This document shows positions 31,520 through 41,172 of a stretch of 64,000 bases of DNA, in pieces; positions within the stretch are counted from its first letter, which is position 1, and every line of letters starts with the position of its first letter. The stretch spans positions 124,001 through 188,000 of the forward strand of contig CAJZBQ010000060.1 of the NCBI GenBank assembly GCA_914767885.1. The letters are read 5' to 3'. Made by a program: the position numbers and the translations under genes. This DNA is from Blepharisma stoltei (taxonomy: Eukaryota > Ciliophora > Heterotrichea > Heterotrichida > Blepharismidae). Under the pieces are notes generated by a model, which was not told the origin of the DNA, ran no database searches, and saw only the letters and a list, made by a program, of their open reading frames with translations.

Positions 31520-32811
31520 ATGATATATCCACCAGTAAGCGAAATTGAGCCTCTTCTTTATTTAGGCTCGTTGCAAGGAGCTAAAGATAAAGAGTTATTA
31601 GAAAGCATAGGAATCCAATGCATTGTACAAGTATTAGACGAAATCCATTTGGATTCTTTATATGAAACCATGGATTATTTATTCATTCCCCTCGCCGATT
31701 GGACGAGCTCTAATATAGTAATGCATTTTATATTTTATTAAATTAAATTTGATAAGCGCTGGCAAAGCCAGCGCCAATTTTAAATATAAATTAGTTTTTT
31801 AAAAAAGAATGGCTATGAATTAATTTATTTTTGTGCATCATACCAAATGCATTGAAGTTTATTCATCAAAATATAAGCCAAGATAAAAAGGTGTTCATAC
31901 ATTGCGCTGCTGGGGTCTCCAGAAGCGTGTCCATTGTATGCGCCTATTTGATGGCGAAATATCATATTTCATATGACCGAGCACTAAAGGAGGTTAGAAA
32001 TAGAAGATGATGCGCATTGCCAAATCCTGGTTTTGCCAGGCAGCTAAGAAATATAGCTTTATATTTATTTTACATCAAGCTTTTGCAAGAAAAATCTAGA
32101 CTATTTTTTAAGCCCATACCCATATAAAGATTTCTTTATTGAACCAAATGTAATGGGCGGTTTTAAGATTAAGACAGACTCTATCAAAGTAACGAGTTGG
32201 ATCTTATACCGAAAGCGTTTTAAAAATTAGAATACCAAAAAATGGTTGGCAAGTGTGAAAAAAGTTGGCAAGCAAACGTACCAATTTTTAGAATAGCTTT
32301 ATTATTAAATTTAAATTTAAGATAATCTTTTAGACTGGAGATAATAAATATTAAAAATTATTATGAGCCCTTAAGAGCTTCACAGCGTGCAATACAAACT
32401 TTGGATTTTATAAAGCAATTGATCATAATCAAATTGGAATTGTTTATTTAAAAAATCAGCACGATTGATAAGTTTTTAATTTTTAAATCCATTTAAATTG
32501 CTAAAGAGTATCATATATTTAAAAATCTTTTGAAGTTAAATTCTTCAGAAAGAGAGTAAAATAAGTAAGATATTAATAAATCCCACTCTAAACGGTATCT
32601 TTAATTAAAAATTAATTTAATAATAAAGCCATTTTAAAATTGGAGCGTTTGCTTGCCACTTTTTTCACACTTGCTAACCATTTTTTGACATGCCACTTTT
32701 TAACACTTCCTTGCATAGAGATCCAGCTCGCCCTGCCTTGGTCGTTCAACCATCCATTACATTTTGCTCGATAAATAAATCTTTATAGGATGTGAGCGAT
32801 GTACTAAATAG
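31520..32811 (+). CDS. Dual-specificity protein phosphatase
   Basis: Cysteine phosphatase acting on phospho-Tyr/Ser/Thr. ATG 31520. Excising a 125-bp IES gives the catalytic site FIHCAAGVSRSVSIVCAYLMAKY (HCx5R), the general-acid loop PLADWTSSNI and RRWCALPNPGFARQL, with TGA as Trp. The protein starts MIYPPVSEIEPLLYLGSL, typical for small atypical DUSPs. In the germline order the stop is TAA at 32125. If element H (32123-32787, TA duplication) is also removed, the end becomes KPIPIGCERCTK and TAG at 32811, 167 aa. Both readings keep frame. Confidence 0.9.
31716..31840. other. Putative IES, 125 bp, TA-bounded, with internal hairpin
   Basis: TA at 31716 and 31841. Excision restores DWTSSNIPNALKFIHQNIS, the conserved DUSP segment. 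It contains the hairpin GCGCTGGCAAAGCCAGCGC. Confidence 0.92.
32123..32787. mobile_element. Inverted-repeat element H overlapping the DUSP stop codon
   Basis: TA at 32123-32124 and 32786-32787. Outer inverted repeats of about 40 bp begin TAAAGATTT and contain AAATGTAATGG. Inner inverted repeats of about 85 bp run from CAAAAAATGGTTGGCAAGTG at 32236 to 32687. Inner length 661 bp, non-coding. Its first base supplies the TAA stop of the DUSP in the unexcised state. Confidence 0.75.
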
Positions 32812-33450
32812 GCAAAAGGCTGAAGGAAAATAACTTTGGATTTATATTAGTTTGGATGCTCTTATTTCTTATATTGATAATCCATAACTAAAGGATTATT
32901 TTAAAGTCTTTTTTATTTTCCATTCATTTTGGCAGCTTTCTATGTATGGTTCTTTTGAAATTTTTATACAAATAATCATCAGCTGGATGCTATAACACAA
33001 ATAAAATGGTCCTTACTGATTAATCGTGATTTTTTATTGAAAATAAAAAATTTTAGAAATATACTAATGATTGCGCTTTGGTACTGAAAATTATCATAAT
33101 ATTTTATGCTTTTAGAACTTACTCAGCCCCTTTAAATTTGAACAAAAAATCTTATTCAATTTAAAGAGGATTTTTTAAAAATAAAAGTATTAATTTTTTT
33201 CTATATTTTTTTAATATAAATTGAACGTAAATTTTTGAATTAATATATATTTATAAAGAATTAATTCAAAAAAATTAATTGATTTAGTTAAAAATCGTTT
33301 AAATAATCTTCTACTTGGAATCTTTCTATAAAATAGATCAAAACTAACTTTCTATATTTTATTCCAATTTAAAAGGGGAGTTAAGAAAACTGTTTTAAAT
33401 AATTAATCGGCCGAAAACTCATATGTGCTATTTTTAACTAAAACCATATA
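32812..33450. other. AT-rich intergenic region with a decayed MITE
   Basis: Between the converging DUSP and importin genes. It holds B3 (33119-33383). Nothing else recognised. Confidence 0.5.
33119..33383. mobile_element. Decayed family B MITE (B3)
   Basis: TTA at 33119-33121 and 33381-33383. The ends are CTCAGCCCCTTTAAATTTG and AATTTAAAAGGGGAG, and the interior is shortened and mutated. Confidence 0.7.
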
Positions 33451-36400
33451 TTAACTACTGCTATTTAATTCATTCAACATTCCCAATTCCTCTTCATTCA
33501 AACTTCCCATTATGCTTCCATACAAGCTTGGGTTTTTTCTTGACAAATCTTCTAATGAGCTCTTAATAAACTTCTCAATGTCCATCATTTCAAACGGCGA
33601 ATCATACATATCTTCTGGCCCTGTATTAATTCCATAGTCCTCATCATCACTTTCGTCACTTTCTTCTTGCTGCCTAACATTTCGTAAATCTGTTATTAAT
33701 TTCATATACTCAGCTTCAAACTTTTCCGAGTCTACAAAAGTTCCGCATTCATTGAATTCTTTGGCTTCTGCCTTTATGTCTTCATTATAATTGTTTTCTA
33801 TTCCTTTCCATAGGGATATCAATTTTTTGAAAATTAATGATAAATTTGAGAAAATTATTGGTGGGAGTTGTTCAGTTACTAACTAAGAAAAAATTTTTTT
33901 GGGAAATCCCTTAATGCTATTTTTAAAAAAATTAAAAAAATAAATATAGGACTTAATAAGGATTAAGAACAATGAGCAAATTCCACAGATTACATGAGTT
34001 TTTGACATAGGCTCTTTATATTGATTTACGCTTTCAAAAGCAAGCTTAAAAAGATCATTTAAGACGTTTAGCTGCTGCAAAGCTTGTAAAGTTACAATGG
34101 CATTATTCCACATAGCTACACATATACTTTCACATCCTATTACTTTTACTTTTTTAGACGAGTCTTGTGTACATTTATAAATCATCTGAATTATTGTAGG
34201 CAGTGCACTGTCAATAAGCCCTTTCCTGTTTTCCATTAATGATATGAAAATTTTGCAGCCCATGATAATGTCTTCCTCCTCATCTTTTACTATCAGAAAG
34301 GTAGCAATATCAAAGAAAACTTGTAAATTCGCTATAGCTTGGCTATATTTTGCTATGTATACTATTTTGTAGTAAAATATTTTTATAATTAAAAAATCTC
34401 ATTTATAGAAATAATTTTTTAACTAACGATGACCCCCCCCCTCAATCTTCATGTCTATTGCAACAAAAATGCAATTTTTTTAATATAAAATTTTATATAA
34501 AAAAAATAATAATTTTCATGTCTCTTGCAACAAATTATATATATTAAAATGGCGACACGTGTCAGCCTGCCAATGCGAACTGGGACAGACCCCGAGCCGA
34601 GAATCAGACGCAGGCTCAAGAAGTGTATATCCGGGCAGGTTTTGGCTGCTTTCCTGTGGTTGGAAATAGATGCGCTCAAAAACGTCCTTTTGATCCGAGG
34701 ACCCATGGGCATTCCTCTACCGAGAAACTGGGGTTTTTGCCCAGGCCACAGGGGAACAGTCTTTTTCGTGTAGCTGCAGAAGGAAGGTACTTTGACACCC
34801 GATAGACTCTAAGGAGCTGATCCTTGGAATCAAGTTACTCAAATTGCCCGTAGCAGGGACGCAGAAATCCATAAGCCGCCCACTCAAGACTGAAGCCGCA
34901 AGCAAGGAGGAGACAGAAGGTACCGGAAGGGCACTAGTAAGAGGAATAGACCCTCTGGGCTGGAATCGAAGAGCGGTAGAACCTTCTGCACGGGAGGTCT
35001 TTGGTGACTGTGTCACCAATATGGCTAGCGCCTGTCTGTAATCATCCTAATCTTCTTGCAGCAAATTCTAGATGCGTATCTTAAATTTTTCTGTACTTTT
35101 TAGCTAGATAAGTTTAATAAAACGGCGAGCAATGACAATAGCCGTCCAAATCTCGATGAGAAGGTCATTGACACGCCTACAGCAGCGCTGTTTTATGGGG
35201 TTTTGAGAAACTCTCCTAGAGAAAAATGCATTAATTTTTTTTTATAAAAATGTTGTGTTGCAGTAGGCATGAAAATTTTTTTCGAAAAATTTTTGTTGCA
35301 ATAGACATGAAGATTGAGGGGGGGTCATCGTTATTTAGCCTGCCCAGGATAATTTCCAAATACCGAAAACATTTCATCAATATACTCCAATCCATACGGT
35401 TTAATATTTCCATCTCCCATAATCGACACTTTCAACAGCATATGATAATTGCACAAATGTCCCAAACTTTCTGGAGGCGCCAAATACAACAAACTATTAA
35501 GTATATGTAAAGCCTCTTCAAAGCAGTCACTTCCTTTTGAGCTAAAACAAAAATCAAAAATGGGGTTCATAAACAGAGAAGTTTTCAATAAATCTTCAGG
35601 TTTATCTTCAAGCACATCAATAATCTTCAATATAGTATTAAGTATAGAAGACCCAGCTAAAGAAATTTCTAAATCTTCTTGGTTTTCGACCTTCTCAGCA
35701 ATCCTCATAAAAGCTTGAGATAAATGTTCAACAAGTTCTATAGCATATGGTATTATATCAGTCGAAAATTGGCTAACTATGTTTTCTAGAGCGTCAATTA
35801 GCTCTTCTGAGTCTATTTCGTTCATGATGTTTTTGTATATGTGGAGTAATGCATTGATTTCGCTGCTGATACTTTCTTTAGAAACGTCCCAAATTATGAT
35901 AGATATATATGAATAATTGGTGGGTTTTGGATAAATGATAATGAATTATTTTTTTTATTTTAATAAAAAGTCAATTTTTTTAATGTTAAAATTAGGATTT
36001 TTTAGTATAAAATTTTGGGTAAAGCTGTTGCAGCTTCAATTTTGACGGGTAATTCTGGGTCTTGCATCAAAGAGCATATTTTTTGAAGCACAAATTTCTG
36101 ATGGTCTTTATCAGTGAATGGGCATTTAGCTAGCTGCCCATACAGTCAGCAAGTTCTTGATCGCAAAAAACCGATCGGGCTGTCAAACTCTTGCACAATA
36201 AAGCTATGCAAAATATTCTGAATGCTACTAGCTAGTGCATCATTTGATTTTATTAGTTCATGTAAAGAGCCAACAGCAAGCATAATCGCTTCTTTTTTAA
36301 TTAAATCTGGCCCTATTTGCAGCTCTCTAAGTGCATAGTCTAAAAATTGTATTAAATACCCTTTTTGTGCTAAATTCACTAGTAGCTCAATCGCTGAGCT

Positions 36401-37833
36401 TTTTGCAGAATAAAACGCTTTGCATAAATCATTTTCTTTTCTAATAAATTCAATAGGATTTTCAATCCACAGTTCTTCATCACTTTTAACTCTATATAGA
36501 GAAGGGACAATTATATCAGTTACTAATGCATGAATTACTAATTGATTGGAATTTGTATGCTTTATTGCAATATTTTTTTATAAAAAATTAGCATTCCCTA
36601 GACTTTATCCTATAAAAAAAAAAAAAATTATATAAATTATGCTGTTTGATTTATAGTAAAATTTATAAGTTTGGATTTAAGCAGTTCACAAGTAAGTGGA
36701 AATTTCACAGCCTGAGCAATATATTTAATATAATAATTCGCGACCAAGTTAGGCACAAAATTGGTAGCTCTTTTAAAAATCGCTGCTAAAATGATCTCAA
36801 AAAATGGCAAAGCCCATTTACTTTGGAAATTTTCTCCCATAAGTTTTGAGTTTCCATTTAGGTGGGCAAGGTTAAAATATCGATTAAAAGTCCTATGGAC
36901 AATCTGTGCCGCCCATCTTTTAGAAATCCATGGAGATAAAGACTCGGTACTGTGAATTTGATGCTCATCTGATATAGGATTTTCTAATTCTCCTAGGTCG
37001 ATTTCTAAAATTGCTTTAAATTTAGTCAGTCAGCTGTCTAGCGCAGCAGGGATATATTGATCATCAGAGAGTTCTATATAAAAACACTCTCAATAAACTT
37101 GCAAAATCAATATAACGCAGCTCCAGAAAAAGCTCTGGGAAGGATTTGATAAATTTTGCTCACAGAAGCTCAGAAGTTCTGGAGGCAAAACAGTATCATT
37201 TTTGGCGATTTTTTCAAAAATGATGGTGTTCAAGATTGCATCGAGTACTGGAAAATACCTTGACACTAAAGATTTTAAGTCTTTTCTTTTTTCGTTCATC
37301 ACGAATTCAAAGACTCTAGAGATTTGATGAATCATATTAATTCCAGAAAAAATCCTGTTGTATTCATTAGATTGTAGCTCAGCGTCTATTTGAACTAATA
37401 TTTCATCCCATGGAAATTCAGCCTTACATATGTTGAACGCGATTTCTTCAAATTGCGATCTAACTTTTTCGATAGAAAATTCTATTGTGAAAAATTTTAT
37501 TTTTAAATATAATTTTTTTTAATAACGAAAAGTAAGTTTTTCTTTAGTCGAAAATCTTAGACAATAAATTATATTAGCTTTTAAGTAGTTTTTGTCCTCG
37601 ACTGGCAATGGAAATTCCCTCTTTGAATCTTTCCAAACTTTTGTGAGGTTTTTAAGGTAAATGACTGCAAGCTGCCTGACCTCGATTAGCAAATCACTGA
37701 AAGAAATTTTTACCAGGATAGGGATTAATCCTGGAGAGGTTTTTAGTGAAGACAAATGCTCCTCAGCCTTCTTTCTAGCTTCATTATCAAATGATAAACT
37801 CACTGAAAGAGCCTGAATTACAGATTCCTCCAT
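33451..37833 (-). CDS. Importin-7/8-type karyopherin beta
   Basis: Nuclear import receptor. ATG 37833, stop TAA 33453-33451. Removing segments of 75, 89, 74, 986 (composite, nested) and 84 bp leaves 3075 nt, 1024 aa, the normal importin-7/8 length. The N terminus is the importin-beta N-domain (FDNEARKKAEEHLSSLKTSPG, RQLAVIYLKNLTKVW). Family landmarks follow: NIIYCLEFSIEKVRSQFEEIA, SPWISKRWAAQIVHRTFNRY, LPVKIEAATALPKI, LIDALENIVSQFSTDIIPYAIELVEHL, PYGLEYIDEMFSVFGNYPGQ and the acidic tail YDSPFEMMDIEKFIKSSLEDL. TGA is Trp at several places (RTCWLYGQLAK, LQVYWECFY, ALDSWLTKFK). The frame was checked across every junction. Confidence 0.93.
33880..33963. other. Putative IES, 84 bp, repeat TAA
   Basis: TAA at 33880 and 33964. 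Excision joins CGICSLFL to VTEQLPPIIFSN, as expected in importins. Confidence 0.88.
34346..35331. other. Composite IES, 986 bp (78 bp of its own plus nested elements)
   Basis: TATTT at 34346 and 35332. Excision joins FGNYPGQAK to YSQAIANLQVFF. Its own DNA is only 78 bp; the rest is element E (34424-35333), which itself holds SINE-like E7. Excising only element E would still leave a TAG, so the outer segment must also go. Confidence 0.85.
34424..35333. mobile_element. Inverted-repeat element E, TA duplication, nested in an IES
   Basis: TA at 34424-34425 and 35332-35333. The termini are ACGATGACCCCCCCCC then TCAATCTTCATGTC and complement. Without E7 it is about 375 bp. Confidence 0.9.
34523..35067 (-). 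mobile_element. SINE-like element E7, nested in element E
   Basis: Direct repeats TCTTGCAACAAATT (34523) and TCTTGCAGCAAATT (35054), 13 of 14 identical, flank 517 bp of GC-rich DNA. In minus orientation the 3' end is GCCATTTTAATATA, as in E3 and E6, and CCCGGATATACAC is shared with E6. Near its 5' end, TAGCCATATTGG and TTCGATTCC about 60 nt apart resemble pol III A and B boxes (inference). Confidence 0.82.
35932..36005. other. Putative IES, 74 bp, TA-bounded
   Basis: TA at 35932 and 36006. Excision joins ATALPKILY to PKPTNYSYISI in the importin frame. Confidence 0.8.
36561..36649. other. Putative IES, 89 bp, repeat TTTAT
   Basis: TTTAT at 36561 and 36650. Excision joins LINFTI to KHTNSNQLVIHALV. 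Confidence 0.85.
37483..37557. other. Putative IES, 75 bp, TA-bounded
   Basis: TA at 37483 and 37558. Excision restores NIIYCLEFSIEKVRSQF with the spacing of other importins. A rival junction in GAAAAA would add one residue. Confidence 0.85.
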
Positions 37834-37870
37834 TCTTTTATATTACAAATTAATCATAGCTGTATTAAGT

Positions 37871-38062
37871 TTAATTATCCTTATCTGCAATATCATATTT
37901 ATAGGTAAATTCTTCTTCAGACAGCTTTTCGAGTGGGACTCCTTGGCCATCATAAGCTTTTATTTGAGTCATTAAAGTTTTATAAGCTTGCTCCTGCTCA
38001 TATTCACGCTCAGTCATTGACGAAGTTGTGTGTCTCTTGAAAGCAGACATTTGTGCTTCCAT
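37871..38062 (-). CDS. Small acidic/charged protein, 63 aa
   Basis: Not recognised. The likely start is MEAQMSAFKRHTTSSMTE at 38062. Upstream in-frame codons to 38137 are Ile/Phe-rich and resemble AT-rich leader. It ends EEFTYKYDIADKDN, TAA at 37871. The composition (EREYEQEQAYKTLMTQIK) suggests a short helical protein. It lies 37 bp upstream of the importin start on the same strand, so the gap would serve as both terminator and promoter. Confidence 0.5.
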   Translation of the reverse strand: MEAQMSAFKRHTTSSMTEREYEQEQAYKTLMTQIKAYDGQGVPLEKLSEEEFTYKYDIADKDN

Positions 38063-38310
38063 TTGGTAAAATACGAATATTAACTCTTTCTTTATAATTT
38101 TATGTAAAAAATTAATAATTTTAATTAAAAAAAACATTTTTTCAAAAATTTGTATAGAGGAATTGAGACTCCTAATAATGCCCAGTAATGAAAACTCGTA
38201 CGAAGCGCTTTGACATCAAATGTGTTGTTGGCCCAATTTTTAATCTTCAAGGATAATTGCTTAAATTTTTGGTTCATATTTTGATAAAATATTTCAAGTA
38301 CTCTTAATAA

Positions 38311-39354
38311 ATGGACGAATTTTTAATTGAGAAAAATCAATTAGGATATTTAGATGTCAGATTCTTTGGTACTGTGTTTGGCATTGAAGCACTTATGCTT
38401 CCATATGCCATGAAGCTTTGTGGGCTTTCTAATGGGTTTATTTTGATATTAATTTCAGCGCTTGCAAATGTTGGGATTCAAATATTAAATTCCAAGACAA
38501 AACAAGAAAAAAATATAGAACTAGGGAAAATAATTACTCATATGGTAGGAAAACTCATAACAATGCAATATTTGATATATCAATTATGGTTTTATCAGAT
38601 AAATTATTATTATGAATTTGACTTGAATTCATGGATAATCCCTTTTATATGATCATTAGTTTTTTCAGTAATCGTGCTTTATTTAACGGTCTTTCAGAAG
38701 GTAAAAGACTCAGTTATTCCTCATTTATTGACAATTCTTACAGCTGCAATTATAGTTATTTATTTAGTTCTTGACATGAATTCTTTATTGCCGAAAGTCC
38801 CATCGTTTAATGACTCATTTGTGTTTTCAACAGGAATTTCTGAAAAATCTGGGTATCCTTTTATGATTTGCATTATGATTTTTACATCACATTATAGATT
38901 TACAGATATAAAGCAGAGGATAAAAATAACTGATACAATCTGCTTATTAAGTGCATGATATTTTGTTATAGGATTATTTGGGTATTTGTCATTATTAGAC
39001 TACACTCCAGAAATCATTCTATTTGGAGCGCATTTTGGGAATTATAAAATCTTGGCTTTTTTGTCGATGTCGCTATTATTTATTTGCCAATTTTGGAAGC
39101 TTCTTGTATATTTGAATTTTGTAAAAAAAAGATTGCCAAAAATTAAAAAAAGCCAAGAAATTCTAATTTCCTTGATTTTTATCATTACTCTAGTAATCTC
39201 CCAACTACTTTCTCTAAAATCTTTGGTTTATATTAGCTATTTTTGCTTTATTATATCAAACCTGGTGATTAATAGCATTACAACGAAGAGAAGATTCGGT
39301 TTTATTTTTATTTCAATATTGCTTATAGGAATAGCAACTAGTAGTTTAGAATAA
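38311..39354 (+). CDS. AAAP/SLC38-like amino acid transporter family protein
   Basis: Multi-pass membrane protein of 347 aa without IES or intron. ATG 38311, stop TAA 39352-39354. The first span RFFGTVFGIEALMLPYAMKLCG resembles the conserved AAAP start (GxGxLxLPYA). About ten hydrophobic spans follow. TGA codons at 38650 and 38956 read as Trp. The extracellular and cytoplasmic loops are short and the family match outside span 1 is weak, so the substrate and even subfamily are open. Confidence 0.6.
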
Positions 39355-39375
39355 TTTAAAATAAAATTATTAAAA

Positions 39376-40761
39376 ATGCAGAAAAAGAAAAAGTCAATTG
39401 AACTAAAGTTAGACTTAACAAGCACTTTAGACACTTCTTCGAGTAATAACCCTTATTCTCCTGTACGATTTTTTACCAAAAGAAATATAAAGACTGATCG
39501 ATTCAAATCTGAATCACCAAATGAAAAAGTTTCAGTCACTGATAAAATTTTCAGTCAGGAATCAAGAGATTTTCTTAGAAAATTATTATTTATAGCTTTT
39601 TCCCTTATTTTTTCCATATTTGATAGCTAATTAATAGCATCGTTATAAGTAATTGATTGGTTGGTAGCTAATTAATCAAAATTCTCTACCCAAAGCTATA
39701 TTGAATTATTATGATTTGCCATTCAGCAACCAAATTAAGCAAAAACACTATAAAAAGGCAAAGCCTAAATTAGTCGCAGAAAAACTGTCATTTTCTCCTT
39801 CGTCAACTTTTGGTAAAACCCAAATAAATTCCCCAGTAATGAAAACTATGACACCTACACAAAGAAGCAAAATTATCCAGATGGCCTGTGAGGATCCTGG
39901 CGTTCATTATAGTTTTATGAATAGAAAATTATTTATCAAAGATCTAGCTTCCACAAGTCCATTAATTGTTAAAAGGAATAAGATTGAAAATAACCAAAAT
40001 AGCACAGAAAATTTATTTAATAGAACTCAGGAATTCGCATATGGAAGACCATCATGCGGATTTGAAAAAGAAAGGCTAATGAAAAGGCATAAAAATTTAC
40101 TTGTGATACAAAGAAATTTAACTAAAAAAAGGCCTAAAAGAAAAGAAAAATGCGAAAAAATTGATTTAATTATAAAGTCTTGTGAGGATATAGCCAAAAG
40201 TGCAAGCACACTTGAAATAAATAATAAAATAGGAAAAGTAGGGCAAATAGCTAAAAATTACTCAGAGAAGATGAGTGGTATTTCAAATGCACTTGCCCTC
40301 TCTCCTTTAGCAAGCGAAACCATTGAAAAAGCCTACTTTTTGGAAAGTAAAACCTTTTATGAGCGAGTAAAAATTTTGATACATAAGTGTGCTGTAACAA
40401 GTGAGTCTCTTGATAGCTCTATTAAATTTTAAAAGTTGGAGATCTAAAGCATAAATTAATAAATAAGTGAAATTTTTTCTTTTGAACTTTTCAAATTGGG
40501 ATGTTTTAAAATTCGTAAAAAAATTTAATTCCTCTAGCGGGCAAAAAATTTTCATCCTCACAGAGGGGAGCTAGAAAAGTTGACAGCTATGAAGGAAGTA
40601 TCATGGAGAAGCTCTATGAGTACTATCAAGAAGGAGAGAAAAGTCTGAAAAGTGAAGAAAGTCTTGTATTTAAAGATATGCAAAACTCTTCATCAGATGC
40701 TAGGAGACAGAATATTATGATTCGTGGACTATTAAAGAGATATAAAAATAAAGTCTTATAA
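39376..40761 (+). CDS. Unknown basic Ser/Lys-rich protein, about 382 aa
   Basis: Not recognised. ATG 39376 (MQKKKKSIELKLDLTSTLD), stop TAA 40759-40761. Two segments are proposed for removal: about 85 bp near 39584-39668 (RDFLRK to LINQNSLPK) and 152 bp at 40420-40571 (ESLDSS to RKVDSYEGSIMEKL), giving 1149 nt. The body is Lys/Ser/Asn-rich with putative basic nuclear signals (KKRPKRKEK) and proline-directed Ser/Thr sites (SPSSTFG, TMTPTQR, SPLASE). No domain is seen. It starts 21 bp after the AAAP gene on the same strand. The first junction is ambiguous by one codon. Confidence 0.55.
39584..39668. other. Putative IES, about 85 bp (82 also possible), TA-bounded
   Basis: TA at 39584 (or 39587) and 39669. 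Removal takes out the hydrophobic stretch LFIAFSLIFSIF and the stops that follow. The 12-bp repeat TAGCTAATTAAT at 39624 and 39665 lies inside but does not restore frame. Confidence 0.6.
40420..40571. other. Putative IES, 152 bp, TA-bounded
   Basis: TA at 40420 and 40572. Removal continues the frame into a clearly coding 60-codon tail. The right end has a CCTCTAGCGGG/CAGAGGGGAG fold-back that resembles a decayed MITE end. Confidence 0.65.
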
Positions 40762-41172
40762 TAATGTGAAACAATTAAATATAATTTAAACTATTACCTT
40801 AAGTTTTAAGATTGATATTTCAATTAAATTTTAATAGCATTTCTCATTAAATCATCTAAATCCCTCTTAATTTCTTTTTAAAATACCTATAATAAATTAA
40901 CTTATAATACTTATTAATTTTAAAGTTTTAGCTTTGTTTAAATAATACAAGCCATGGGTAAAAAGTGATTTTGGCAATATTAAATTGCATACCAAATTTA
41001 TTATAAAAATTATTAATTTAATTAAATCTTTCTCTAATTTAAAAAAAGGGAAGTAAATCTTTTTTTATATTTTTCTAAATCCCTATCTTATTTCACAAAA
41101 ACTTATTTATTACAAAATCATCTACTACCTTTCTTTTCCTAAAATTTAATCAAAAATTCTATTTAGATTATA
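40762..41172. other. AT-rich intergenic region upstream of the kinase
   Basis: About 410 bp with no gene or repeat recognised. Promoter expected near its right end. Confidence 0.4.

Noticed and set aside
39624-39676. Perfect 12-bp repeat TAGCTAATTAAT as an IES boundary
   Set aside because: Excision between these copies (41 bp) gives an immediate TAA and the wrong frame. The TA pair 39584/39669 fits better.
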